Assembly (NCBI RefSeq): GCF_001017125.1
Contig: NZ_JXOJ01000001.1
Span: 328,133-392,132 of the forward strand
Direction: 5' to 3'
Source of the DNA: Methanoculleus sediminis
GTDB taxonomy: Archaea; Halobacteriota; Methanomicrobia; Methanomicrobiales; Methanoculleaceae
Length of the DNA: 64,000 bases
Part shown: positions 8,229 to 16,597 of the stretch, one piece after another
Layout: every line of letters starts with the position of its first letter
Numbering within the stretch: position 1 is the stretch's first letter
The notes under the pieces: generated by a model
What the model was told of the DNA's origin: nothing
The model's database searches: none
The model's input: the letters and a program-made list of their open reading frames with translations, nothing else
Made by a program: the position numbers and the translations under genes

Positions 8229-9560
8229 ATGCGCCATATTCCAGTGATTGTCATCGCGGGAACCCACAGCGGCTGCGGCAAGACCACGCTTGCAAGCGGC
8301 CTGATGGCGGCGCTCGCCGCCCGGGGGCTTGCCGTCCAGCCATTCAAGGTGGGCCCGGACTTCATCGATCCCACGCACCATTCAGCCATCTGCGGCCGAA
8401 CGTCGCGCAACCTCGACCCGTTCATGATGGGGGAGGCAGGGGTGCGGGAGACGTTCGTCCGGGCCTCTGCCGGGGCCGACATCGCCGTCGTCGAGGGCGC
8501 GATGGGACTCTTCGACGGGCTCGAAGGAACCGATACCGCGAGCACGGCGCATGTCGCGAAGATTCTCGACGCCCCGGTTCTTCTGGTGGTTGACGCAGGG
8601 GGCGCGTCGCGGAGCGTCCATGCCATGATCCGGGGCTACGCGGGGTTCGATCCGGCCGTCCGGATCGCCGGAACCATCCTCAACCGGATCGGGAGTCCCC
8701 GCCACCTCGCCATGATCGAGGAGACGAAAAGCCTCCCGGTCTACGGGGGAATCCCGCGGCGAAAGGATCTTGTTGTCGAAAGCCGGCATCTCGGGCTCGC
8801 GATGGCGGCGGAGACGGGACTGATGGCGCGGTTCGGCGCGGTGGTGGAGGAGACGTGCGATCTCTCCGGGGTCATCGACCTCGCCCGGTCGGCCCCGGCC
8901 CTCCCGGCACCGGCGGAGAGCCCCGCCCGGCCGGAGGCGGAAGTCCGGATCGGTGTCGCCCGTGATGCTGCGTTCTGCTTCTACTATGCCGATAACCTCG
9001 ATCGGCTCGTGCGGGCCGGGGCAGAACCGGTCTTCTTCTCGCCGATGACCGACCGGCTCCCGGACGTGGACGCCCTCTATCTCGGGGGCGGTTACCCGGA
9101 GCTCCACGCGGAAGCGCTCTCCTCATCCCGGTGCCGGGAAGATGTCCGCCGGGCGGCCGATGACGGCATGCCCGTCTACGCCGAGTGCGGCGGTCTCGTC
9201 TACCTCACCGACCGGCTCACGACCGGTGAGGGCGACTACCCGATGGCCGGCGTTCTCCCGGCGGCGGCGGAGATGACGGACCGCATCCAGGCCCTCGGAT
9301 ACGTCGAGGCCCGGGTCGCCGGGGCCGCACCGGTCCTTGCCCCGGGCTCGGCCTTCCGGGGCCACGAGTTCCACTATTCACGCCTTGACTGTGATCCCGA
9401 CGCCCGGTTTGCCCTGGAACTCCTCCGGGGACGGGGAATCGACGGCGGCCGCGACGCGCTTACCGCGCAGAACGCGATCGGACAATATACCCATGCTTAC
9501 TTCCCGGAGGGGTTCGCCGAACGACTGGTCGAGGCGGCCGGAGCATACCGGCGGACGTAA
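8229..9560 (+). CDS. cfbB: Cobyrinate / Ni-sirohydrochlorin a,c-diamide synthase (CbiA/CfbB)
   Basis: 443 aa. ATP-dependent amidation of the a and c acetate side chains of cobyrinate (cobalamin) or Ni-sirohydrochlorin (coenzyme F430) using glutamine. N-terminal dethiobiotin-synthetase-like domain with P-loop GTHSGCGKTT (11-20) and KVGPDFIDPTHH; C-terminal class-I-like amidotransferase domain with nucleophile C320 in YAECGGLVYL and a GHEFHYS segment near 377. In methanogens one homologue may serve both pathways; the neighbouring cobalt transporter fits corrinoid synthesis but does not exclude F430. TATA about 8190 and GGAACGTT before the ATG. Confidence 0.92.
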   Translation: MRHIPVIVIAGTHSGCGKTTLASGLMAALAARGLAVQPFKVGPDFIDPTHHSAICGRTSRNLDPFMMGEAGVRETFVRASAGADIAVVEGAMGLFDGLEGTDTASTAHVAKILDAPVLLVVDAGGASRSVHAMIRGYAGFDPAVRIAGTILNRIGSPRHLAMIEETKSLPVYGGIPRRKDLVVESRHLGLAMAAETGLMARFGAVVEETCDLSGVIDLARSAPALPAPAESPARPEAEVRIGVARDAAFCFYYADNLDRLVRAGAEPVFFSPMTDRLPDVDALYLGGGYPELHAEALSSSRCREDVRRAADDGMPVYAECGGLVYLTDRLTTGEGDYPMAGVLPAAAEMTDRIQALGYVEARVAGAAPVLAPGSAFRGHEFHYSRLDCDPDARFALELLRGRGIDGGRDALTAQNAIGQYTHAYFPEGFAERLVEAAGAYRRT

Positions 9561-9595
9561 GGGGATGTTGCGGTCTCCCCCACGGCCGCCGGCGC

Positions 9596-9603
9596 AAAAA
9601 AAA
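9596..9603 (-). terminator. Poly-T terminator after the lipoprotein gene
   Basis: Eight consecutive T on the minus strand begin 4 nt after the stop of the cupredoxin-like gene, as in intrinsic archaeal termination. Confidence 0.55.
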
Positions 9604-9607
9604 GGTG

Positions 9608-10219
9608 TCAGGCGGTGACGATGATCGTCCCGGTAATCCCGGTTGTCAGTGACTGGTAGGTGTAGTTGTCGACGCCGTTGAAGGTGTAACTATAGGAGTC
9701 GCCCGGCGCAAGCAGACCGGATTCGAAGAATCCCGTTGGCCCGGTCGGCGATACGGTCTGGTTGGTGGAGGCGTCGTTGGTCCATCCCACCGTGGTGCCG
9801 ACAGGGACCGTGAGCGTGTTCGGCACGAATCCGCTGTCGGTGATGGAGATGGTCTCGTCAGCGACGACGGCCGCCGCCGCCGGCGTTCCCGGTGGGGTCT
9901 CCGTCACACCTGCGGCAACGGTCGTTGCGGTTGCTGCCGGTGTCTCTGTCCCCATCGGTGTCTCCGTCTCCATTGTCATCGTGGTCGCGGTTGCCGCCGG
10001 CGTCTCTGTCTCCATCGGTGTCTCCGTCTCCATCGGGGTTTCGGTCTCCATCGGTGTCTCTGTCATTGCCGGCGTCTCTTCTTCTGTCTCCATCGGGGTC
10101 TCGGTGAGTCCCGGTGTCGTACCGGGTGTCACCGTCTCGTTGCCCGCTGGCTGCACACACCCTGCGATCATGATGCTCGCGATCACCATGAGGGCAAGGA
10201 TACCAAACATCCTCTTCAT
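9608..10219 (-). CDS. Lipoprotein with cupredoxin fold lacking copper ligands
   Basis: 203 aa. A lipoprotein signal ends in the lipobox IAGC with Cys21. Residues about 25-115 are a Thr/Pro/Glu-rich linker with repeated METETP units, probably an extended, possibly glycosylated stalk. Residues 119-203 align with small plastocyanin/amicyanin-like domains (DSGFVPNTLTVPVGTTVGWTN..., ending in TGTIIV). However the expected copper ligands are replaced: the first His by Gln154, and the C-terminal Cys, His and Met by Ser190, Thr193 and Ile195. It is therefore unlikely to be an electron carrier. TATA (GTTTATTTAC, about 10242-10251) sits about 27 nt from the ATG, giving a nearly leaderless mRNA. Confidence 0.88.
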   Translation of the reverse strand: MKRMFGILALMVIASIMIAGCVQPAGNETVTPGTTPGLTETPMETEEETPAMTETPMETETPMETETPMETETPAATATTMTMETETPMGTETPAATATTVAAGVTETPPGTPAAAAVVADETISITDSGFVPNTLTVPVGTTVGWTNDASTNQTVSPTGPTGFFESGLLAPGDSYSYTFNGVDNYTYQSLTTGITGTIIVTA

Positions 10220-10560
10220 GTGATGGACGATGCTTCTTGGCGTAAATAAACTTTACCCCTCGCAGGAAAACCGGAATACGTGGTTTAAATCCGTCGCAGC
10301 AGCACCATGCCCGGCCGCCCCGGTATCGGGGTTGTCCCATAGGGCCCCTGACCCGGTACGTCCTTCACGGCTCCCCTGAGACGAAACAAACGGCATTATA
10401 CCCTGGCTGCAGTACGCCGCCGGGACGCCCGATCCCGGCCGGCCGGCACCGGAGCGGGATGGAGTTCCCGCCTCTGGACACCTCAGGGGTTCGGGGGAGA
10501 GGGGGCCGCACCGACGGGACGTCGCACCGCGTGCTCGCCGGCGTTCGATCCTTCCTCCCG
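10220..10560. other. Intergenic GC-rich stretch without a recognised gene
   Basis: Part of the 384 bp between the divergent lipoprotein and aldo/keto reductase genes. It holds the lipoprotein TATA box at its left edge. Short open frames here lack ribosome sites and family resemblance. I see no tRNA-like fold. Confidence 0.5.
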
Positions 10561-10586
10561 CCCGGCTGAAGGTATTTATAGCCGGG
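10561..10586 (+). promoter_or_regulatory. Promoter of the aldo/keto reductase gene with flanking dyad
   Basis: TATTTATA at 10573-10580 is 24-31 nt before the ATG, predicting a leaderless transcript. It is enclosed by the inverted repeat CCCGGCT (10561-10567) / AGCCGGG (10580-10586), so a factor bound there would block TBP, or the dyad is fortuitous. Confidence 0.5.
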
Positions 10587-10603
10587 CACGGATAGGGGGC
10601 TCT

Positions 10604-11452
10604 ATGGAGGCACCGGGCAGGCGCAGATTCGGGAAGACCGGGCGGGAGGTCACCGCCGTGGGGCTCGGGGGAGAAGGTGTCCTCAGGACCTATGGACGGC
10701 ACGCGGAAGCGGAGGCCGTCATCATGGAAGCGCTCGGTCAGGGGATCACCTATTTCGACTCGGCGAAGGCCTACGCGGGGAGCGAGGACTATTACGGCGA
10801 GGTCTGGCGGAACCGCCCCGACCTCCGGGCACCGGTATTCCAGGCAAGCAAATCAGCGAGCCGGGCGCACGCGGACGCCGAGACGGATCTAGAGGAAACT
10901 CTCCAGAGGATGGGCATCGAGACCCTCGACCTCTGGCAGATCCACGATATCCGGTCTTTCCCCGATATCCGGGAGATCGAGGGGCCGTCCGGTGCCCTCG
11001 AAGCGTTCGTCGAGGCGCGGGAGTCCGGCGTCGTCCGGCATATCGGGGTGACGGGGCACCACGACCCGGACGTCCTCGCGCACGCGGTCGAGAACTGGCC
11101 GGTCGACGCCGTGATGATGCCAGTAAATCCCGTTGAGGGGGCGCTCGGTGGGTTTCTCGATGGAGTGCTTACGACCGCGAGGGAGCAGGGGGTCGCGGTC
11201 ATCGGGATGAAGGTGCTCGGCGGGTCGAATTACCTCGTCCCCGATGCCGGGGTGACGCCTGACGTCCTTGTCCGGTATGCCCTTTCCCGGGAGATCACCG
11301 TCGCGATCGTCGGCTGTTCGACGCCCGCGGAGGTGCAGGCGCTCGCCGCCGCCGGCCGGAGCGGCCCTCTGCCCGACGACGAAGCGGCGGCGCTCGTCGA
11401 AGCGTTCCGGCCTCATGCCCGCGAGCTTGCCTACTACCGCGGATTCCGGTGA
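10604..11452 (+). CDS. Aldo/keto reductase
   Basis: 282 aa TIM-barrel NAD(P)H-dependent oxidoreductase. The catalytic tetrad is complete: D52 and Y57 in FDSAKAY, K83 in QASKS, H114 in WQIHD. C-terminal GCSTPAEV is the usual cofactor phosphate-binding segment. Slightly short (typical 280-330), lacking a ferredoxin-like C-terminal domain seen in some archaeal relatives. Substrate unknown. Monocistronic, with its own TATA box. Confidence 0.9.
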   Translation: MEAPGRRRFGKTGREVTAVGLGGEGVLRTYGRHAEAEAVIMEALGQGITYFDSAKAYAGSEDYYGEVWRNRPDLRAPVFQASKSASRAHADAETDLEETLQRMGIETLDLWQIHDIRSFPDIREIEGPSGALEAFVEARESGVVRHIGVTGHHDPDVLAHAVENWPVDAVMMPVNPVEGALGGFLDGVLTTAREQGVAVIGMKVLGGSNYLVPDAGVTPDVLVRYALSREITVAIVGCSTPAEVQALAAAGRSGPLPDDEAAALVEAFRPHARELAYYRGFR

Positions 11453-11546
11453 GGCGGTTCCGGCAAAATCTTCTTCTGCAACCGATATAACCCGGCGGCG
11501 CGAACCTACGGGGGGAGAGCAGTTCTCGATATGGAGATGAGACTAT

Positions 11547-12758
11547 ATGACGACCGAAAAACCGCACCGGCTCCGCACCTTCCGGAACCGCATCGCCGCA
11601 TCGCCGGACGCGATCCTCGTGCTGGTCGTGCTCGTCATCTTCATGGACATGCTGATCTATGGTCTTCTCATCCCGGTCTTCCCTCAGTATGCCCCCCGGC
11701 TCGGTGTGGGCGAATCGGTCATCGGGATCATCTTCGGGGTCTACGCCGCCATGCTCCTCCTCTTCTCCATCCCGATGGGCCTCCTCTCCGACCGGGTGGG
11801 CCGCCGCCCTCTCATCGTCGCCGGGATGCTCCTCCTCGCTCTCGCGACTGCTCTCTTCGGCTTCTCGACCACGATCACCCACCTGGTTGCCGCCCGGACT
11901 GTTCAGGGGGTCTCGGCCGCGGCCACCTGGTCGGCGGGGCTTGCCCTCCTCGCCGATACCTGCGACCCCGCCCGGCTCGGGGAGAAGATGGGCGTCGCGC
12001 TCTCGGCGGTCGGGGTCGGGACAATCCTCGGGCCGGTCGCCGGCGGGCTGCTCTTTGAGTATGCGGGCTACACCGCCACCTTCCTCATCCCGGCGGCGCT
12101 GGCGGCCTCCGTCGGCCTCGCGGTCCTCGCCGTACCGGTGCGCACCTGCAGGCGGGAGAGCGGCGCACGCCGCTCCGCGATGATGCCCGGGGGGGCCCTT
12201 CTGCCGCTCGCCGCCTGTGCGGTCGTGATCGTCGCGGTCTCCGGGACGTACGGCGTCTTCGACCCCTACCTCCCGGTCTACCTGCATACGGTCTTCTCTG
12301 CGTCCCCGGCGACGATCGGGTTCGTCTTCGCGGTGCTGGCGGTTGCGGCCATCCTCGCCCAGCCGGTTGCAGGAAGGATCTACGACCGGTACGGCGGCAG
12401 CCGCTACCTCATCGGCGGCGGCCTTCTCCTCTCGGGGGGTGCGATCGTCGCCGCAATGCAGGCGGGTGCCCTCCCGCTCACCGCCGTCGCCGTCTTCGTG
12501 CTGGGGATCGCGCTGAGCTGCGCCCTGGTGCCGACAATGCCGCTCCTCGCCGATATCTACCGCGACCACGGCTCGCAGGGCGCTGCATACGGCATGTACA
12601 ACACCTTCTTCGCCGTAGGGCTCTCGGCAGGGCCGTTCGCGGGAGCCATCCTCGCCGGCCGGTGGCCGCTGCCGGCGATATTCCTCCTGCTGGCGGGGTT
12701 CCTCGGGGTTACGGGAATCCTGAGCTGGCTTGCCGTCGGGAAGCTGGCGTGGCGGTGA
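11547..12758 (+). CDS. Major facilitator superfamily transporter
   Basis: 403 aa with 12 predicted membrane helices in two bundles. The loop after helix 2 carries the MFS motif G-x-L-S-D-R-x-G-R-R (about residues 82-91, GLLSDRVGRRPL), and the second half has a degenerate copy (AGRIYDRYGGSR). Resembles the TetA/multidrug branch (DHA1), so drug or metabolite efflux is likely but not specific. GGAGATGA lies 7 nt before the ATG. Confidence 0.9.
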   Translation: MTTEKPHRLRTFRNRIAASPDAILVLVVLVIFMDMLIYGLLIPVFPQYAPRLGVGESVIGIIFGVYAAMLLLFSIPMGLLSDRVGRRPLIVAGMLLLALATALFGFSTTITHLVAARTVQGVSAAATWSAGLALLADTCDPARLGEKMGVALSAVGVGTILGPVAGGLLFEYAGYTATFLIPAALAASVGLAVLAVPVRTCRRESGARRSAMMPGGALLPLAACAVVIVAVSGTYGVFDPYLPVYLHTVFSASPATIGFVFAVLAVAAILAQPVAGRIYDRYGGSRYLIGGGLLLSGGAIVAAMQAGALPLTAVAVFVLGIALSCALVPTMPLLADIYRDHGSQGAAYGMYNTFFAVGLSAGPFAGAILAGRWPLPAIFLLLAGFLGVTGILSWLAVGKLAWR

Positions 12759-12795
12759 GTTACGTTCTTCATGCCGCCGGTCGACAGGTATTGCG

Positions 12796-13944
12796 ATGTT
12801 CCCGGAATTCTTCCGTCGGTACGCACCCGAACTGTTGATCGCCTTCTTCGGTCTCATCTTCCTGGTTGCGGCCTTCGGGGAGGTCGGCGGGGAAGCGGGA
12901 GCGTTCCTCACCTCCGCGCTCGACGTGGCGCTCTTCGTCATCCTTGCCATGCTCGTCTATCTCGCCGGAACCCGGCACCCTGCGTTCCGGTGGGCCGCCG
13001 TCCTCTGGCTCCTGATCGTGGTGGCCGGGCTTGCGGCCATTGCGGCGGGGTTCGGAGTCATAGCAATCCTGCCGGCCGAGATGCTCGAGGCCGAGGAGAT
13101 CGATCCGGAGACGGTCGACCTTGCCATGGCCGCGGAGGTTGCGCTTCTCCTCCTCGGCGTCTTTGTTGCGGGGCTTGCAAGCCTCATCGGGCTCTCCCGC
13201 CGGTTCAGGGGGTGGCTTGCAGGGTATCTCCCGTTCGATCCGGACTCGCTCCTCCATACGGTCGCGCTCGTGGTCATCCTCGCCATGATCCTCATCCCTC
13301 CCGTGCCGCTCCTTGTCACAGGGGTTCCGCCCTTCCTCTCGGAGCCGTTCCTCGACCTCCTGCTCGAGTCCGGAGATCTCTTCGCGGAGTCGGTCACGCT
13401 GAACGCCTACACCCTCTTCTGGACGCTCATCGGCTCGTTCTTCATCGCCGGAGCGTTCGTCCGCCGGTCGCCCCGCGAGACCCTGGAGCGGCTCGGGCTC
13501 GTCCGCCCGACGGCGAAAGAGGTTGCTTTTGCCGTCGGTGCGGGTCTCGTGCTCGTCGCCGTATTCCACTTCATCGATCTGGCGCTCGCCGTGCTCGTGG
13601 GCTGGCTCGGCCTTCCGGTCACCGACATGGAGGCCGTCAACCTGCTCTTTGCCGGAGCGCTCACGCTCCCCGGGATCATCGTGGCATCCGTCGCGGCGGG
13701 GTTCGGCGAGGAGGTGAGCATCCGCGGTCTGCTCCAGCCCCGGTTCGGCATCCTTCTTCCGGCGCTCCTCTTCGCGTCGCTCCATGCGTTCCAGTACAGC
13801 TGGGACGGTCTCATATCGGTCTTCCTTGCGGGGATTCTATTCGCCTACATCCGGCAGTATACGAACACGACGACGTCGGCGATCACGCACACCGTCTACG
13901 ATCTCGTGCTCTTCTCGATGCTGATGGTCGGGATGTCGATCTGA
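12796..13944 (+). CDS. CPBP-family intramembrane glutamic protease (Rce1/Abi-like)
   Basis: 382 aa integral membrane protein. The C-terminal CPBP/Abi domain has all three family motifs: E305-E306-x3-R310 (GEEVSIRG), F326-x3-H330 (FASLH) and H365-x3-D369 (HTVYD). These build the glutamate-protease active site within the membrane. Several helices in the first 200 residues are extra. In eukaryotes Rce1 trims prenylated CaaX proteins; in prokaryotes members process peptides or give immunity. Target unknown. The start is Met at 12796; the frame extends upstream into the MFS gene end without a ribosome site. Confidence 0.85.
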   Translation: MFPEFFRRYAPELLIAFFGLIFLVAAFGEVGGEAGAFLTSALDVALFVILAMLVYLAGTRHPAFRWAAVLWLLIVVAGLAAIAAGFGVIAILPAEMLEAEEIDPETVDLAMAAEVALLLLGVFVAGLASLIGLSRRFRGWLAGYLPFDPDSLLHTVALVVILAMILIPPVPLLVTGVPPFLSEPFLDLLLESGDLFAESVTLNAYTLFWTLIGSFFIAGAFVRRSPRETLERLGLVRPTAKEVAFAVGAGLVLVAVFHFIDLALAVLVGWLGLPVTDMEAVNLLFAGALTLPGIIVASVAAGFGEEVSIRGLLQPRFGILLPALLFASLHAFQYSWDGLISVFLAGILFAYIRQYTNTTTSAITHTVYDLVLFSMLMVGMSI

Positions 13945-14020
13945 CGCGGGGGATTCCCGGGATACCCTTTTCAGGACGAACTCGTCGTAAAATGCCTCTG
14001 CCGGGGGGAGAACCCCCCTC

Positions 14021-14677
14021 TCAATGCCCGATATGGTCCCCGGCGCAGAATGGCTTATTCCGCGATCTCCCGCACCCGCACAGGGTAACCCGGTTTCTGA
14101 TCGTGTAGGTCCTTCCGTCGGCGGACTCGATCGGGATCCCGCCGCGAACCCAGAGCGGCCCGTATTCACCCCTGGCCGGATTCTCGATCACGACGACGGA
14201 TCTCTCAAGAGCGGGTTCGATCGTCTCACCGGTCTGCCGGTCACGGAGAACGAGCCGGCCGGAGGGACAGTTGCACGCTTCGTCTATCGCCGTGTCCCGG
14301 GCGTCCGGGATATCGGACCGCTCCGTGAGGTTCCAGATCCCCCCTGCCCGCAGGCAGAACCGTGCGTGCGCACAGAGCCCTTCATAATCGGCCAGCTCCA
14401 GTTTCGGCCCTCTGATGATGGTGGGATTCTCAAGATACGGTTCATCCCCGGCAGTTTCAGTACCGTTAAAGTGAACCTTCGCATGCGTCCCGTCGCAAAA
14501 GGGTTTGTTCTTCGAATGCCCGCAGCGGCACAGGGCATATTCTTCCTGCAGGGGATACTCCCGTACCTTTTGCCATGAACGGCAGTCGCCCCTTTCATCG
14601 CTGGCGATCTCCATCACCATGAGCGGGACACTCCCGGTCACGATGTACGGGCCATTCCTGCTCACCCGGATCTTCAT
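14021..14677 (-). CDS. Double CDGSH iron-sulfur protein with middle Fe4S4-type domain
   Basis: 218 aa, cytoplasmic. Two CDGSH (mitoNEET-like) motifs: C50-x-C52-x8-C61-x3-H65 (CRCGHSKNKPFCDGTH) and C200-x-C202-x8-C211-x3-H215 (CGCGRSRNKPFCAGDH). Each would hold a 2Fe-2S cluster with three Cys and one His. Between them lie C102, C108, C135 and C137 (LCAHARFC ... CNCPSG), matching the divergent mono-cluster Fer4-like domain. So up to three clusters on one chain; redox sensing or electron transfer is inferred. The function of this architecture is not established. Confidence 0.88.
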   Translation of the reverse strand: MKIRVSRNGPYIVTGSVPLMVMEIASDERGDCRSWQKVREYPLQEEYALCRCGHSKNKPFCDGTHAKVHFNGTETAGDEPYLENPTIIRGPKLELADYEGLCAHARFCLRAGGIWNLTERSDIPDARDTAIDEACNCPSGRLVLRDRQTGETIEPALERSVVVIENPARGEYGPLWVRGGIPIESADGRTYTIRNRVTLCGCGRSRNKPFCAGDHIGH

Positions 14678-14849
14678 GGTATCATCCCCGGTAGCTCTTC
14701 TGTATGTTAACCTGTGGGTGAAGGGGACCTGACCGGCGAGTCCTCATGCGAAACGGGCAGATAATCCGGCACAATCCAGAGAATTGCGATCGGAATCTGC
14801 AGGGAGTCTGCGTGAAAAATCTGATAAAAGAATCAACCTTGTGTTAAAA

Positions 14850-14936
14850 CGCTGAGGGGGAGATTTGAACTCCCGAGGGGCTCAACGCCCCACGGGCTTT
14901 CCAGGCCCGCGCCCTACCGGTCTAGACTACCTCAGC
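14850..14936 (-). tRNA. tRNA-Ser (GGA)
   Basis: Acceptor stem GCTGAGG/CCTCAGC, anticodon stem GCGGGC/GCCCGT around loop CTGGAAA giving anticodon GGA (reads UCC/UCU), long class II variable arm GGGGCGTTGAGCCCC, and T arm GGGAGTTCAAATCTCCC. Discriminator G, no encoded CCA. Confidence 0.97.
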
Positions 14937-14976
14937 CCAGATGTGCATCATTAGTTGGCGGTGTATTCTATTAATA

Positions 14977-15894
14977 TTAGCTCCCGGCGTGCGTCTTCCA
15001 GCCGCGGGGGTAGGTTCCGGGCTGCATCAGGACGGTGGTGGGCGCGACGACGAACCCCGGCTCTCCGGGCTTCAGCGCCGACGAAGCGACGAGGGCTCTC
15101 CCGAGCCCCACGAGTTCGCCGCGCTCTGTCACTATCGCGACCGTCTCGCCTTTTGCAAACCCGCCCTCCTTCCCGACGACCCCCACCCCGGCAAGCACCG
15201 CACCGTGGCAGACGGCGTCGACGGCGGTGTCGCGGACGACGACCTTCGCGAGATCGGCGACGGCGGCCGCCGCGGGGAAGATCATCTTTTGCAGGTGTTC
15301 GGGGTCGCCCTCCCGGGCTGCTCTCGCGGCATCGGCGAGTTCGTGGAGGGTGACGGCGGCGGTCTCGTCGAACGATCCCGAGCGTAGCCTCCGGAGTTCC
15401 TCCATGTGGGCGCAGACCCCGAGCGCGTAGCCGAGGTGAACGCAGAGCGTCCGGATGTAGGTTCCGGCATCGCACCTGACCCGGAAGAGGACGAGCCTGC
15501 CGTCCATGTCCAGGATCTCGATCTCCTGGATCTTCCTGATCCGGAGGTTCCTCTTCACGGCGCTCTTTCTCGGCGGCCGCTGGTATATCCGGCCGGTGAA
15601 CTCCTCCGCCGCCCGTTCAACGGCCTCCCGGGAGGCGTCGCCGTGAAGGCGCATCAGGCAGACGTACTCCTTGTTGTGCGAGAGGAGGACGGGGGCGAGC
15701 CGGACGGCCCCGCCGAACATGACGATGAGCACCCCGGAGACCTGCGGGTCGAGCGTCCCGGCGTGGCCCACCCGGCGCCCGAGGATATCCCCGACCCAGG
15801 CGGTCACCTGGTGGCTGCTCGGCCCCCGCGGCTTGTCGACGACGACGATCCCGGATTCGGGAACGGAACCATTCTGGCCGGTCAACGAGCTCAC
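14977..15894 (-). CDS. truB: tRNA pseudouridine-55 / rRNA pseudouridine synthase Cbf5 (TruB family)
   Basis: 305 aa, the catalytic subunit of archaeal H/ACA snoRNPs and a stand-alone tRNA U55 synthase. Catalytic Asp49 lies in GHAGTLDP; a PUA RNA-binding domain occupies about residues 225-300. The start is GTG at 15894, sharing GTGA with the hemD stop, so the two are translationally coupled. In many archaea cbf5 sits at the end of the secY-adk-cmk cluster; here it is some 45 kb away from that cluster. Confidence 0.95.
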   Translation of the reverse strand: MSSLTGQNGSVPESGIVVVDKPRGPSSHQVTAWVGDILGRRVGHAGTLDPQVSGVLIVMFGGAVRLAPVLLSHNKEYVCLMRLHGDASREAVERAAEEFTGRIYQRPPRKSAVKRNLRIRKIQEIEILDMDGRLVLFRVRCDAGTYIRTLCVHLGYALGVCAHMEELRRLRSGSFDETAAVTLHELADAARAAREGDPEHLQKMIFPAAAAVADLAKVVVRDTAVDAVCHGAVLAGVGVVGKEGGFAKGETVAIVTERGELVGLGRALVASSALKPGEPGFVVAPTTVLMQPGTYPRGWKTHAGS

Positions 15895-16571
15895 CTGCCT
15901 CCCGTGTGGCGGTTCAGCGTTTCAAGCGTTCCTGCGAGCGACCCGTCCCCGACGACCGCCGGAGGATGCCCGCCGGCCCGCATGGCATCCGCGGTGATCT
16001 CGCCGATGGCGACGAGGAGCAGGTCGTCGCGGGACCGCCAGCGGGCCTCCCGGTAGGACATGGCGCTCGTGAAGAGGACGGCGTCGGCGCCGTCAAGCGT
16101 GAGTTCGGCGCCCGTGGGAGCGAGGGCGTACACCCGCTCCTCCCGGACCGTTCCCCCGGCCGCGGCGATCGCGTCGAGGAGGCCCGGGTTCGGGACGTCG
16201 GCCCGCGGAATCCCGACCGTCCGGCCCCGGAGCCAGTCCCCGAGGTAGGGGGCGAAGTCACGGGAGTAGAACGTGGGGAGGACTTCCGCCTCGATCCCGA
16301 ATCCCCTGAGGACTTCGGCGGTCCTGGGCCCGATCGCGATCACCCGCGGCCACCGCTCGAGTTTCGGTCCGACGACCGCGGCGGGGAGGGCGCTTGAGAA
16401 GAAGAGGCAGTCGAACTCCCCGCGGTGGACGGCCTCGACGAACGTATCGATCCGGTCGGGCCGTAGCTCCGCCCGGAGCGGCGAGACCGTGTAGCAGTCG
16501 TGACCATACGTCGCGCAGAGGGCGCGGTCTCCCGCCGCCTTGTTCTCGAGCCGGGTGATGGCGATCTTCAT
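15891..16571 (-). CDS. hemD: Uroporphyrinogen-III synthase
   Basis: 226 aa with the two-lobe HemD fold: N-terminal AITRLENKAAGDR, middle ALPAAVVGPKLERWPRVIAIGPRTAEVLRGFG-type segment and C-terminal DAVLFTSAMSYREA plus LLVAIGEITADAMR. It cyclises hydroxymethylbilane to uroporphyrinogen III, the precursor of F430, cobamides and siroheme. Sequence of this family is poorly conserved, so the call rests on these segments and overall length. Followed by cbf5 with a 4-nt overlap. Confidence 0.88.
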   Translation of the reverse strand: MKIAITRLENKAAGDRALCATYGHDCYTVSPLRAELRPDRIDTFVEAVHRGEFDCLFFSSALPAAVVGPKLERWPRVIAIGPRTAEVLRGFGIEAEVLPTFYSRDFAPYLGDWLRGRTVGIPRADVPNPGLLDAIAAAGGTVREERVYALAPTGAELTLDGADAVLFTSAMSYREARWRSRDDLLLVAIGEITADAMRAGGHPPAVVGDGSLAGTLETLNRHTGGR

Positions 16572-16597
16572 CGCTACAACCTTCGTCCCGGTGGAAT

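Noticed and set aside
12730-12795. Upstream start for the CPBP protease
   Set aside because: The added residues are polar/Arg-rich and overlap the MFS gene; Met at 12796 starts the membrane protein.
12730-13944. CPBP protein as part of a defence or bacteriocin-immunity system
   Set aside because: No toxin, nuclease, or peptide gene is next to it; the neighbours are an MFS transporter and an Fe-S protein.
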